A stretch of 64,000 bases of DNA from Vibrio plantisponsor (GTDB lineage Bacteria; Pseudomonadota; Gammaproteobacteria; Enterobacterales; Vibrionaceae): the NCBI RefSeq assembly GCF_013041605.1, contig NZ_JABEQC010000005.1, positions 124,001-188,000 on the forward strand, given 5' to 3'. Position numbers and translations under genes: made by a program. Positions within the stretch are counted from its first letter, which is position 1; each line of letters starts with the position of its first letter. Under the pieces are notes generated by a model, which had not been told where the DNA came from, did no database searches, and worked only from the letters and a program-made list of their open reading frames with translations. This document shows, piece after piece, positions 1-7,934 of the stretch.

Positions 1-2228
1 TTTGCCATGCAATGCTTAGAGAGGTAATCCACACATTCTCGGTAGGCACGTTTCATTTGCGGACGAGTGTATGAAGTCAGATATTTGATCCAGTCTTTAA
101 CTGGGAAACGAGGCAATTCATCGGGAATCATGTCTCCCTTACGGCCTGTTAGATCTGAACGGACCAATTTACCCAGTAGTGATTGCACCGGCACATCCTC
201 ACCAGCTAGCAGAACTGGCGCGATACTCAAGAACTCGGTCATATCGGTACCACGGCGAGTGATGGTGTATTGGTAACTTTCTTGAAGCATGGCAACGGCT
301 TTATCGATTACACCCTGTCCCTGAGCTGAAAGCTCTTCCCAACCAACTGGATGAGAGGTGTGCGATATCGATGTCAGCAAACGGAACTCGGTTTTCAAAC
401 TCTGGCCAGAGAACATGGTAAACGCCAAAGTGCGTTCTAATGATTTAACCAAAGTTGATTTACCCGCCCCTTTACCAGCGTTAAGCATGTAGTGTGGCCA
501 GAATCCTAAGAACGTTTTGGCATGAGCACCTAACCCCCAAACCAATAACATCAAAGCGGCATTGTTTTTGAAAGTTGCGTGGTAAGCCTCAATGACTCGA
601 CGGCCTTGTTCTGGTGTTCCTGAAGGGAATTGCAGGTTGTGATAAGGACACTGCTGAGTTGGGTCAGTAAAGAAAGAATCAGGTCCTTCATTTAAGATGG
701 CTTTGCCATCATGCCAGGCTAAACCCACGAAGTTCACAGCGCTACGTTCACCGATGTGAGTAGCACGCTCTAGAATCGAGATCATACGGGTGAACTTTCC
801 TGGGTTGAAAATACCACCGCCAACACGACGCCAAACGTCGATGTTGTACAATTGCTCGCGCTTAAGTACAAAACGAGTCAGTTCATTAGGTGAATCTGGC
901 GTTTGGATAGTTGCAGAGTAAACTTTCGTTGGCTGTAAATCCGGTTCGCCAGTCATCGCAGAGCTGGCTGAAGAAATAGTAATTTTCGATAAGCCTGCAA
1001 TGCGGAAAGAACAAACGTCCTGCGGAATTTTCTGCTCACTTTCCCCGTCGGTAACCACTTTCAGGTAACTGGTAAAGTCCGGTTTTACTCGGTAAGTCCA
1101 ATAAAGATGTTGGTCATGATTGGGGAGTGGTAAACGCTTGTGATTAGCATGTTCAAATTCACCGTCTTGCCCAGTAACGAGCCACTGATCCAAGTTGTAG
1201 ATAAGGTTATATTTGGTGAGTTTTGGTCCGTGCTGTTTCAAAAAGTCGTTAAGGTCATTAAGCCCTTCCCACTTACCATTTTTATGATCAACAAGGAAAC
1301 AAGGGATGTTTAATGCGGTACATTTCTCATGAACTATCCAAGCGGCTTCTGGCCCTGGTCTGTGACCTTTCCTAGGTCCGTCCGCGATAGGTTCATCATT
1401 ATCGAAGCAACAAATCACACGTTTGCCCGTTAAAAAGCGCCAATCAATTTCTTCGACCGCTAAACCGCGAGTTGCAATAGCAGTAAACAACCCTTTACCT
1501 TTCCCTTCAGGGTCAAAAGCTGCGATCGCAGAAATAGCATTGATAGCAGACTCAACCACAATCACTGTTTTTGCGCGCTTTAATGCAACCTTGTCAGGAA
1601 TGTATGGATAACCGCGTTTCTCACCCATAGCTTTGGTTTTGTTGTCACCATTCAAAGCCGGATCAATAAAACGTAAATCAATCCCCATCACTTCGTTAGT
1701 AAACAAACAGCGACTAGGGAACGTCACTGCAGGGCCACCGTAACCAAGTTCACCAGGGTTCTTTTTCGGGCTATGCCAGTCACTAAAACCGATAGCACCA
1801 CGTTTGATAAGCATCTCAACGACAGGAGCCGGAATGCCACGTTGATCAACCAAATACGCCTTTGCATCCGATGCAACAGCCAGCTGCTTCTCTGCAACCC
1901 AAGAAAGCTGACTTTGCTGCTTAATTTGCTGAGGAGCATTATCAGTAGGAATATTGAATTCAGCATGAAGCCACTGCATAGCCTCGCTGGAATCTACCGC
2001 TTGGCCACAATAAATAACCAAATCAATACAGGAACCTTTTTCACCAGACGTATGGTCTTTCCACATCATGTAACCCGCTTGGGCTGCATCAAAAATGCTG
2101 ACACTTGGGTGTTTGTCTGGGCGATTAGGAGCCTTATAGTTTCCAGTAGGGTCTGGACGTTCCATACCCAAACGATCAGCCAACTCGTGTAAATCAATGA
2201 TCTGTTTTAGTTGTTCTGCGGACGCCAT
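1..2228 (-). CDS. Phage replication primase-helicase, C-terminus cut by window edge
   Basis: One open frame runs from the ATG at 2228 down to base 1 without a stop, giving about 742 codons with the C-terminus missing. The N-terminal ~100 residues resemble a degenerate CHC2-type primase zinc domain; only a GSC-type cysteine is obvious. A Toprim-like core follows, with VVESAINA near residue 216 and the acidic FDNDE near residue 276. A Walker A motif, GKGAGKST, lies near residue 584. This order fits phage primase-helicase proteins that synthesise primers and unwind DNA. It is the last visible gene of the early operon and overlaps the preceding small gene by 35 nt. Its exact family was not determined. 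Confidence 0.75.
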   Translation of the reverse strand, partial: MASAEQLKQIIDLHELADRLGMERPDPTGNYKAPNRPDKHPSVSIFDAAQAGYMMWKDHTSGEKGSCIDLVIYCGQAVDSSEAMQWLHAEFNIPTDNAPQQIKQQSQLSWVAEKQLAVASDAKAYLVDQRGIPAPVVEMLIKRGAIGFSDWHSPKKNPGELGYGGPAVTFPSRCLFTNEVMGIDLRFIDPALNGDNKTKAMGEKRGYPYIPDKVALKRAKTVIVVESAINAISAIAAFDPEGKGKGLFTAIATRGLAVEEIDWRFLTGKRVICCFDNDEPIADGPRKGHRPGPEAAWIVHEKCTALNIPCFLVDHKNGKWEGLNDLNDFLKQHGPKLTKYNLIYNLDQWLVTGQDGEFEHANHKRLPLPNHDQHLYWTYRVKPDFTSYLKVVTDGESEQKIPQDVCSFRIAGLSKITISSASSAMTGEPDLQPTKVYSATIQTPDSPNELTRFVLKREQLYNIDVWRRVGGGIFNPGKFTRMISILERATHIGERSAVNFVGLAWHDGKAILNEGPDSFFTDPTQQCPYHNLQFPSGTPEQGRRVIEAYHATFKNNAALMLLVWGLGAHAKTFLGFWPHYMLNAGKGAGKSTLVKSLERTLAFTMFSGQSLKTEFRLLTSISHTSHPVGWEELSAQGQGVIDKAVAMLQESYQYTITRRGTDMTEFLSIAPVLLAGEDVPVQSLLGKLVRSDLTGRKGDMIPDELPRFPVKDWIKYLTSYTRPQMKRAYRECVDYLSKHCMA

Positions 2229-2496
2229 AGAGCGTGCCTCCGATATCTTTTAAATCTACCCCAATCGCAACTGGGCCAAAGTACTGTTCTAAATTCTGTT
2301 TTACCTGTTTAAATTCCGATGACTTCAACAGGTTGGCAATGGGTTGGTGGTTTTGCTGAATATGCGCCCACACCATCTGCTTTTTATCTGGCTCTAATGT
2401 GGTTAACACCACGGAAGGCGCGGCCAGTCGGGTTAAAACAGGCGTGGAATACCAGAGGGGGCATTGACACCCCCTGTAGCTATAAGTCACACGCAT
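2194..2496 (-). CDS. Small phage early protein, unknown function
   Basis: About 100 codons between the preceding small gene and the primase-helicase, overlapping both (its start lies inside the previous gene's end and its end inside the primase start). The ATG at 2496 was chosen because a GGA lies just upstream and the overlap fits an operon; a longer in-frame start at 2538 has no such support. The protein begins MRVTYSYRGCQCPLW and is otherwise without recognisable motifs. Function unknown. Confidence 0.55.
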   Translation of the reverse strand: MRVTYSYRGCQCPLWYSTPVLTRLAAPSVVLTTLEPDKKQMVWAHIQQNHQPIANLLKSSEFKQVKQNLEQYFGPVAIGVDLKDIGGTLYGVRRTTKTDH

Positions 2497-2779
2497 AAAT
2501 CCGACGCAGACAAGCTGAAGCAATCCAAAGCTGTTCACTTAAATGACAGCTATGTGTGAGTTGCTGTTGCTCCACTTGCTCCTGAGGTAAATGTTTGAGT
2601 TCGCTTTCATCCAATTCGATGTGGCCTTCTTGCTCCCACTGAGTGAAAACTGCATCTTGTTCATCAATGAACACATGACGATTAATAAACCCTTGCTGGC
2701 GAACCATCTGTTGTTCCAGTTTGAACAAACAAGCTCGTTCCGGTGGCGAAAGCTTTGTCGCCGCTACTTGGTTAGGCAT
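2480..2779 (-). CDS. Small phage early protein, unknown function
   Basis: Ninety-nine residues starting MPNQVAATKL. The ATG at 2779 overlaps the stop of the preceding gene and follows a strong GGAGAAGAG ribosome binding site, so it is preferred over the upstream in-frame ATG at 2854. The protein is Gln/Glu rich and mostly helical in appearance, with a C-terminal segment containing two cysteines. No domain recognised. Its tight coupling in the early operon suggests a replication or regulatory accessory role. Confidence 0.6.
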   Translation of the reverse strand: MPNQVAATKLSPPERACLFKLEQQMVRQQGFINRHVFIDEQDAVFTQWEQEGHIELDESELKHLPQEQVEQQQLTHSCHLSEQLWIASACLRRIYACDL

Positions 2780-3086
2780 AACTCTTCTCCATGTAAGCTT
2801 CGACAAGCTTCTGTGATGGGCGAATCTGATGTTTGCGCCAAACAGAGTTCTCATTCAACAACGATAAAAACTCATCGACATAAGCTTCAGGGACTCCATC
2901 ACCAGAGCACCAAAGACGAATATCGATAGGCCTTAACTTCATCCGTTCTGCCACGTACTCTTCCAAGCGCTTTGAATTCGCTCTTCCACCAAATACATGC
3001 AAGTTGATATTGCGTAGTGCCGCGGCAAGCGCCTTTCTACGCATATCCATTGCTGCTTCTTGTAACCTAGCCATAGCCTTGTACAT
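2772..3086 (-). CDS. Small phage early protein, unknown function
   Basis: One hundred and four residues, MYKAMARLQE..., with an excellent ribosome binding site (GGGGATAAGG) directly before the ATG. The N-terminal 30 residues are basic and helical; the middle has an arginine-rich segment with the words IDIRLWCSG. No catalytic motif is visible. Position between the recombinase-like gene and the replication genes fits the small accessory proteins common in early operons of P2-like phages. Confidence 0.6.
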   Translation of the reverse strand: MYKAMARLQEAAMDMRRKALAAALRNINLHVFGGRANSKRLEEYVAERMKLRPIDIRLWCSGDGVPEAYVDEFLSLLNENSVWRKHQIRPSQKLVEAYMEKSYA

Positions 3087-3096
3087 CCTTATCCCC

Positions 3097-3297
3097 TTAT
3101 CGATACGAGCGAACTGAAACGACTCTGTCTTTACTGATACTTAAAGGATCTTCACCAACACACTTAACAATCATGTTTGGCCCTTGTGCTTCGCACTTTT
3201 CAACCACCCAGAATTCATGCCCTAAAAGATTGATAACATCCCCACGAACAACCGATTCAGCACACTGCTGCTTTACTGAACTTTCTATCGAAAACAT
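3097..3297 (-). CDS. Small phage early protein, unknown function
   Basis: Sixty-six residues. Its ATG overlaps the last codons of the upstream recombinase-type gene (ATGTTTTCGATAG contains both the start and the TAG stop), which indicates translational coupling. The sequence alternates hydrophobic and charged residues, as in a small beta-barrel (VINLLGHEFWVVEKCE, then MIVKCVGED), but no named family was recognised. Confidence 0.55.
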   Translation of the reverse strand: MFSIESSVKQQCAESVVRGDVINLLGHEFWVVEKCEAQGPNMIVKCVGEDPLSISKDRVVSVRSYR

Positions 3298-3986
3298 GTG
3301 CTTGCCTCTCTCATAGCTGAATCCAGAGACTCACGGTCAGGTGCCGTATAGATCGAGGTTGTAGAAAGGTTCGAGTGTCCAAGCACCGCTTGAACTCTAC
3401 GCAACGCATCTGGTGACGTTGTGCGTTCTAGATAGCGTTTTGCCCATGAATGGCGTAACCAGTGCGGTGTACCTGCAGGTACTTCGGCAAGTCGGCACCA
3501 TTGTGTAAAACGGTGTTGGAAAGAACGGCGGCTCATCGCCTGATTGTTCCGGCTAAGAAAAAGAGGACGGTCTAGTCGTGGCGTTTCCCAATCGATGCCT
3601 TCGCTCATTTCTTTATGAATTTTAAGTAAGTGTCTTAACGCACTGGTTGCGGACTTGTTTAAAGCGATCGGGTGTTTTTTAAGGTTCTTAGCGTTCATGC
3701 TGTCGTAAACCAAATAGCCTTCTTGCAAACTACGTTCAGCGTCACCAACCGTTAGCCCTACCATAGGCAAATCGTGACGTTGTGCTTTACCTGCATCTGG
3801 GCCAGCTAACACCCCTAAACGAATCGCAGTTTCACGCATCAATAGCATCCAGTAGTAATCCCTCTTCGCATAAATGCCCTGTGTTTCCTTAACCGTTTTG
3901 AATAGCTTTTTCTCTTCCTGCTCAGTGAAGTAGTGCAGAAACAGATTGATTGAAGAACTTAGATTTTGAGTTGATAAAGTATTCAT
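3285..3986 (-). CDS. Short tyrosine recombinase in the early operon
   Basis: This 233-residue protein carries the tyrosine-recombinase catalytic set: Arg56 (RETAIR), His175-x-x-Arg178 in HWLRH, His204 in VLGH and the nucleophile Tyr213 in SIYT. It is shorter than typical phage integrases (about 330 to 400 residues), and the N-terminal DNA-binding part is only about 45 residues. The start has a clean GGAGGTATGCC upstream. It lies between the CII-like gene and small early genes, far from the attR. A role in integration, dimer resolution or a DNA switch is possible. It is the second recombinase of this prophage; the other is at 32840-33886. Confidence 0.8.
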   Translation of the reverse strand: MNTLSTQNLSSSINLFLHYFTEQEEKKLFKTVKETQGIYAKRDYYWMLLMRETAIRLGVLAGPDAGKAQRHDLPMVGLTVGDAERSLQEGYLVYDSMNAKNLKKHPIALNKSATSALRHLLKIHKEMSEGIDWETPRLDRPLFLSRNNQAMSRRSFQHRFTQWCRLAEVPAGTPHWLRHSWAKRYLERTTSPDALRRVQAVLGHSNLSTTSIYTAPDRESLDSAMREASTCFR

Positions 3987-4014
3987 GGCATACCTCCGTT
4001 GGCTTCGCCGTTAC

Positions 4015-4497
4015 TTAATTCACTACAACTAGTGCACGAAGACGTTCTAACAGCGCCAAAGCAGCCGTAAACGTTTCACGTAATTCACGTTCAATTCTTT
4101 CGAATTCATGTTGTTCGATATCACCATCTTCTAATGCTTCAGCAATAGCGCGGTTTACATCGCCGATTTCGGCATGCCATTGGCTATAACTGTTCAGCAG
4201 CTCAACATCAGAAATGCCGGAATAATCACCGAGGAAATAAAGCGAGTAGCCAAGTTCGGAAGCGATGGAACGGAGGATTTGAATGTCTCCCGTTAGCTTC
4301 ATTAGGCGTAAAGCATCAAACAGCCCAAACTTGTGGCCATGTTGATTTGGGTTGATCTCATTAGGAAGAACGCCCGGGCGCTTACCCAACAGACGTTCAA
4401 GTTCTGCAGTGTTGTTGAATTGTTTTAACGTGCTGTAGCTGGCATTCACTACCTGAGGGAATTCACAGGTAAGAGCCGCTTCAATAACTGATGTCAT
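4015..4497 (-). CDS. Phage CII-like regulatory protein (CP76 type)
   Basis: One hundred and sixty residues with the arrangement of the phage regulatory CII/CP76 group: an N-terminal helix-rich DNA-binding region, then NPNQHGHKFGLFDALRLM and a segment typical of that family (LTGDIQILRSIASELGYSL). The C-terminal 60 residues are acidic and look coiled-coil (EHEFERIERELRETFTAALALLERL). In P2-like and 186-like phages such proteins activate lysogenic or early transcription. It follows the Cro-like gene in the leftward early operon. The ribosome binding site is AGGAGATTACG before the ATG. Confidence 0.7.
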   Translation of the reverse strand: MTSVIEAALTCEFPQVVNASYSTLKQFNNTAELERLLGKRPGVLPNEINPNQHGHKFGLFDALRLMKLTGDIQILRSIASELGYSLYFLGDYSGISDVELLNSYSQWHAEIGDVNRAIAEALEDGDIEQHEFERIERELRETFTAALALLERLRALVVVN

Positions 4498-4557
4498 CGT
4501 AATCTCCTGATAAACGAATACGTTTTGTTTTTCAGAAGGCTGCGCTACAATCTACGT

Positions 4558-4684
4558 AAGGATGAAATGGTGTTTGAGCCGTGAGCATAGAGGTTGCACC
4601 CTCGCTCTGAGTCCCTACAGATGACTGTTTTAACAGACCTCTGGCCGCTTACTGATTGCCGTTGGTAAGCGGTTTTTCTTTTTT
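4558..4684 (+). ncRNA. Candidate regulatory RNA opposite the cro-cII spacer
   Basis: The 300-bp spacer between the CII-like and Cro-like genes contains no ORF but holds a strong rightward terminator (4645-4684). A possible promoter lies upstream: TACAAT at 4546-4551 with a weak TTGTTT-like -35. A transcript from about 4558 to 4684 would be 127 nt, with additional small stems (GAGG/CCTC and CTGTTTTAACAG), and would be antisense to the leftward cro-cII message. Immunity RNAs of the c4/CI-RNA kind are known in P1, N15 and P4. The assignment here is inference from position and structure only. Confidence 0.35.
4645..4684 (+). terminator. Rho-independent terminator, rightward
   Basis: Perfect 8-bp stem CCGCTTAC/GTAAGCGG with a 12-nt loop followed by TTTTTCTTTTTT. 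No annotated rightward gene precedes it, which is the main reason to suspect a short rightward RNA here. Confidence 0.8.
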
Positions 4685-4800
4685 AGAGCTATCAATTTGA
4701 AATTTCATAAATAAGTTTCTCTGTGATTATTCGTCCATAACTACAAATACGCCGACGAGATAAAACTGTTTACACTTACCTTGATTCAAACTTGTTTAAG

Positions 4801-4992
4801 TTATGCAGCCTCCTCTTCAATTGGTGGTAAACCTAATTCCTTTTCTTTGTCTCCCACGGCTTTAGTCAAAAGAATACGAGTCATTTGTGCCAACTTGCGC
4901 GAATCTAACGTTGCCAAACGCTCTATACGAGTTCTTAAATGCAAGTCACGAGTAGCAATCAAACTTGCACTTGGGTTTGATTTGATATCCAT
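4801..4992 (-). CDS. Small Cro-like early repressor/regulator
   Basis: Sixty-three residues from the ATG at 4992, chosen because GGAG lies just upstream (GGAGACACT then ATG); an in-frame start at 5031 would place the N-terminus inside the operator region. It is the first gene of the early operon, transcribed away from cI across a shared operator, the position of Cro/Cox. The central part (LHLRTRIERLATLDSRKLAQ) could be a ribbon-helix-helix or short HTH, but no family was firmly recognised. Confidence 0.55.
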   Translation of the reverse strand: MDIKSNPSASLIATRDLHLRTRIERLATLDSRKLAQMTRILLTKAVGDKEKELGLPPIEEEAA

Positions 4993-5053
4993 AGTGTCTC
5001 CTGCTTGTGTTAAACTAACTAATTGAATCAAACGCTAACAAAATAATCCAAAT

Positions 5054-5069
5054 AGTTATCTTGATAACT
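5054..5069. promoter_or_regulatory. Palindromic operator between cI and the Cro-like gene
   Basis: A perfect inverted repeat AGTTATC-TT-GATAACT lies in the divergent spacer between the Cro-like gene (start 4992) and cI (start 5127). The position and symmetry fit the operator for CI and/or the Cro-like protein controlling the early and repressor promoters. Confidence 0.6.
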
Positions 5070-5126
5070 TTCAAAACAGATAGTAGATCCATTTTTGGAG
5101 CATTACAAGCCGAGGAAGGTAAATAT

Positions 5127-5933
5127 ATGGACTTTTCTTTTGAGGAACGTCTCAATAATGTGTTGGATGACCGTAAACAAACGCCGTGGGGGAAAAGCCT
5201 AGGGTTTACTAGCGCCTCAATTTCACACATTTTTTCAGGGGGACGAATCCCTGGTCCGGAGTTTCTTCAGGCAATCTGCAGAGCAGAGAACGTAAACCTA
5301 AACTGGCTGCTATCAGGTAAAGGGAAGCCCTTTAACGTAACTTATCTTCAAAGTGCAGAAGACTTTGTTGTTTACGTGAATACCATGCTGACAGACGAGA
5401 ACTGGCAAGTCTGTGTGTGTTCTTTATCAGAGCAAACAGTCTTAGTGCTAACTCAACCAGCTCAGTATGAGTTTAAAGGTAAATGGATTGATTACACTTT
5501 GTGTGAAGTGCTCGTTGGGCAGGGAAGTGAAAAGCTTGCTTGGATGTTGAACCATCATCAAAACGAAAGAGATACTTACTCAACTCCAAACTTACCTAGT
5601 AATATTTTGAAAAAAATAGCTCGGGGCGAGCTTGGAACATATGCACTTCTTCATCATCCGGATTACCGTTTGGAAAACTGGATACAGTCCGCTCCAAAAG
5701 AATCACTAGAGTATGAACCAGAGACGAGTCATAGCACCCCAATATCAGTGTCACTAATGCGCTCGGTTGTGAAGCTGGTTGATCAGTGTGAAAAAGAAAC
5801 GAAACAAAATCTTGATAGTGACCAAAAGGCTCGTGTTATTACTGCTGTTTACCGTCAAGCGGAGAAGCTTGGTTTATCTGAAGAAGAAATATCTTCAGCC
5901 ATAGAAACCTCTTTTGATGTACTCAAGGACTGA
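5127..5933 (+). CDS. cI: Phage CI repressor
   Basis: A 268-residue protein from the ATG at 5127, preceded by GAGGAAGG seven bases upstream; the in-frame ATG at 5061 would lie inside the operator and is rejected. The N-terminal ~65 residues form a helix-turn-helix of the phage CI type (SFEERLNNVLDD, SISHIFSGGRIP) ending in WLLSGKGKPF, which is characteristic of that domain. The remaining ~200 residues show no obvious S24/LexA-type Ser-Lys peptidase. By analogy with 186 CI, it may therefore need an antirepressor for SOS induction. It is divergent from the early operon and followed by a terminator at 5971. Confidence 0.85.
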   Translation: MDFSFEERLNNVLDDRKQTPWGKSLGFTSASISHIFSGGRIPGPEFLQAICRAENVNLNWLLSGKGKPFNVTYLQSAEDFVVYVNTMLTDENWQVCVCSLSEQTVLVLTQPAQYEFKGKWIDYTLCEVLVGQGSEKLAWMLNHHQNERDTYSTPNLPSNILKKIARGELGTYALLHHPDYRLENWIQSAPKESLEYEPETSHSTPISVSLMRSVVKLVDQCEKETKQNLDSDQKARVITAVYRQAEKLGLSEEEISSAIETSFDVLKD

Positions 5934-6031
5934 AACTCTTTAGAACGAGCAATACAAGCTAACTTTTCCAACGCCAGAGCAAGTACCATCTGCTCTGGCG
6001 TTTCTTTTTCTGTATCTCGAACCTGTTCCAT
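5855..6031 (-). CDS. Candidate SOS-induced small antirepressor, antisense to cI end
   Basis: A 58-codon ORF read leftward from 6031 overlaps the last 79 nt of cI on the opposite strand. Three signals support it. A GGAG Shine-Dalgarno lies five bases before the second of two adjacent ATGs (6034, 6031). A leftward promoter lies at 6063-6091. A perfect LexA-type operator overlaps that promoter. The peptide is acidic and helical (MEQVRDTEKETPEQ, then LALALEKLACIARS) and Ser-rich at the C-terminus. The phage 186 Tum protein, made under LexA control, inactivates a CI that is not self-cleaved, and this would be an analogue. It shows no recognised homology, so it could also be a leader of an antisense transcript against cI. 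Confidence 0.5.
   Translation of the reverse strand: MEQVRDTEKETPEQMVLALALEKLACIARSKEFQSLSTSKEVSMAEDISSSDKPSFSA
5971..6010 (+). terminator. Rho-independent terminator of cI
   Basis: Stem ACGCCAGAGCA with TGCTCTGGCGT and an 8-nt loop, followed by TTTCTTTTTC on the + strand, 37 bases after the cI stop. The same DNA is coding for the candidate small ORF on the other strand, where there is no T-tract after the stem, so leftward transcription should pass through. Confidence 0.85.
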
Positions 6032-6046
6032 CATCACTCCGAAAAC

Positions 6047-6091
6047 TACTGTATACACATACAGTATCTTTAACTGGAAATATGAAATCAA
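6047..6091 (-). promoter_or_regulatory. LexA-type SOS box overlapping a leftward promoter
   Basis: The 20-bp element at 6047-6066 fits CTGT-N8-ACAG exactly and matches the gamma-proteobacterial LexA consensus with TA ends on both sides. On the minus strand it overlaps a -10 (GATACT, 6063-6068) spaced 17 bp from a -35 (TTGATT, 6086-6091). The expected transcription start is near 6056, just before the small ORF at 6031. A rightward role for the KAP gene (start 6285) is less likely because no matching promoter was seen on that strand. Confidence 0.8.
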
Positions 6092-6284
6092 GACATTATT
6101 TCGGTTGTGGATTCAATGTCACGAATTGAACCGACATCACAAATAACAACCATCAGTAAAATGTCGAGTATTACTAACCATTCTGAATGAGCCAGAACAC
6201 ATTATCGTAATAAGGCAGTATCATGTTATTGAACGAATTGAATAAAAACGCCATGCTCAATCCATAAATCAAATGAGGTTGGCT

Positions 6285-7934
6285 ATGATACAAACAATAG
6301 AGTTGCAGTGGGATGAAGATATTGAAGTTCTTGGTGAACACTGCCCTGCAGATAAGCTCGACCGAGCTAAATACGCTCAGTTCTTAACTGGTTTCCTTGC
6401 TGGTCAAGGCTTCGATGAAACTAAACCCGAAGGTGAGCAAAAGAAGAACTATGTTCTCAACCTTAACTCTGAATGGGGTTCCGGTAAAACTTACTTCCTC
6501 AAACGTTGGTATCACGATTTAAAACAACACTACCCTGTTGTGTATGTTGATGCCTGGAAACAGGATTATTCAGATGACCCATTGATGACCGTTATATCTT
6601 CTATGATTAAGCAACTCAGGGAACAAGCAGGTAAAAGTACAGACGATCCTAAGTTTAAAGTACCACGTAAAGCTATCGGCTTACTTAAAGCTGCCCTACC
6701 AAGCGCTGCTGGCGCATTGGCAAAACGTTATTTGGGCATAGACCCAGTAGCAATAATGGAAGCTTCTGATGAAGGTGACGTAGGTGAGAAGATAACTGAC
6801 GAGGAAGGCAAAGAAATCGATATGGGAGCAGCAGCTTCTAAAATGGTGCAGTACCTTTTAGATGAGCATGATGCGAAAAGTGAAGCTATTTCCAGTCTTA
6901 AAACTTCTGTAGAACAGTGGATTGAAGCTGTTAAGGGATTAAAGGAAAAAAACTATCCCGCATTTATCTTTATTGACGAACTCGACCGCTGCCGACCAAG
7001 TTATGCTGTAGAAATGCTAGAAACCATAAAGCACATTTTCGATATACCAGGCGTAGTGTTTGTAGTTGGTACAGATACCGAACAACTTCAGCATGCCGTG
7101 AAAGCAATTTATGGTGACGGGTTTGATGCCAGAACGTATTTGGGGAGGTTCTTTAATAGTCGGAACACACTACAAAAACCGACTTTTAATAGTTTTTTAA
7201 ACACGCATTGCGATATGCATAAACTTACCAATGAATACTTTGTTAGCCACAATATAAAGATATGGCCAAAAACCATAGACACCCCTACGAATCTTGAAAG
7301 TAACGATGAAATAGCAAAATTTCAGACAATAATAGCCATTTACGAATGCTTTGATTTAAGCCCGAGACAAGCAATACAAACAACTCACCGACTAATTGCA
7401 ATCATTAGCTCAATGAGAGAAGACATTGTGTTGAATATCCCGTTTCTCGTTATCCTATTATGCTTAAAAGAAAAATACGTTACATTTTATAACGAGTTAC
7501 TATACGAAGAATTATTTCATGAACGTTCAACAGAGCGGAGTGCGGACAGTTTATTTAAACAGTTAAAACTAAGAAACGAGTACTTGTATTTATTTATTGA
7601 CCCTAAAGAACCAATTGCCAACGATAAACACTTCACTCACATATCTCATGGATTCCAGAGTGGTTTCTACAAGTGCTCTTTCCACGATTTCTTAACTTTA
7701 TCAACCGAAGCTTTACGAATTTCCCCTCCTAATATAGCTAATACTATTACCAACTATCTTGAGCAGTCGAAAAGAGAGTCAACCAGTTCTGCACCAAGGT
7801 ATAGTCATGGGAAAATCTGGGGAAGCATTAGTCTATTGAAAGTTCTTAAAGGAGAGCCTTTATCTAGAAACATTAGTTTATATCAATCTTTAGTCGAGCT
7901 ATCTTCATCGCTCGATTCAACGCAATCAAACTAA
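6285..7934 (+). CDS. KAP-family P-loop NTPase, phage-exclusion candidate
   Basis: A 549-residue protein from the ATG at 6285, preceded by GAGG six bases upstream; an ATG at 6273 is in frame but lacks this. Walker A is GSGKT at about residues 65-69 (NSEWGSGKTYFL), and Walker B with the family-typical acidic run is FIFIDELDRCRP near residue 228. These are hallmarks of KAP NTPases, a group that includes the F-plasmid exclusion protein PifA. No clear transmembrane segment is seen in the usual insertion, so it may be soluble. It points against the tail genes and its stop overlaps the gpD stop by 9 nt. The last third looks AT-rich compared with the tail genes. A superinfection-exclusion role is inferred from family and location. 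Confidence 0.75.
   Translation: MIQTIELQWDEDIEVLGEHCPADKLDRAKYAQFLTGFLAGQGFDETKPEGEQKKNYVLNLNSEWGSGKTYFLKRWYHDLKQHYPVVYVDAWKQDYSDDPLMTVISSMIKQLREQAGKSTDDPKFKVPRKAIGLLKAALPSAAGALAKRYLGIDPVAIMEASDEGDVGEKITDEEGKEIDMGAAASKMVQYLLDEHDAKSEAISSLKTSVEQWIEAVKGLKEKNYPAFIFIDELDRCRPSYAVEMLETIKHIFDIPGVVFVVGTDTEQLQHAVKAIYGDGFDARTYLGRFFNSRNTLQKPTFNSFLNTHCDMHKLTNEYFVSHNIKIWPKTIDTPTNLESNDEIAKFQTIIAIYECFDLSPRQAIQTTHRLIAIISSMREDIVLNIPFLVILLCLKEKYVTFYNELLYEELFHERSTERSADSLFKQLKLRNEYLYLFIDPKEPIANDKHFTHISHGFQSGFYKCSFHDFLTLSTEALRISPPNIANTITNYLEQSKRESTSSAPRYSHGKIWGSISLLKVLKGEPLSRNISLYQSLVELSSSLDSTQSN

Noticed and set aside
5971..6010. Treating the hairpin as an argument against the antisense small ORF
   Set aside because: The T-run follows the stem only on the + strand, so the leftward transcript should not be stopped there.
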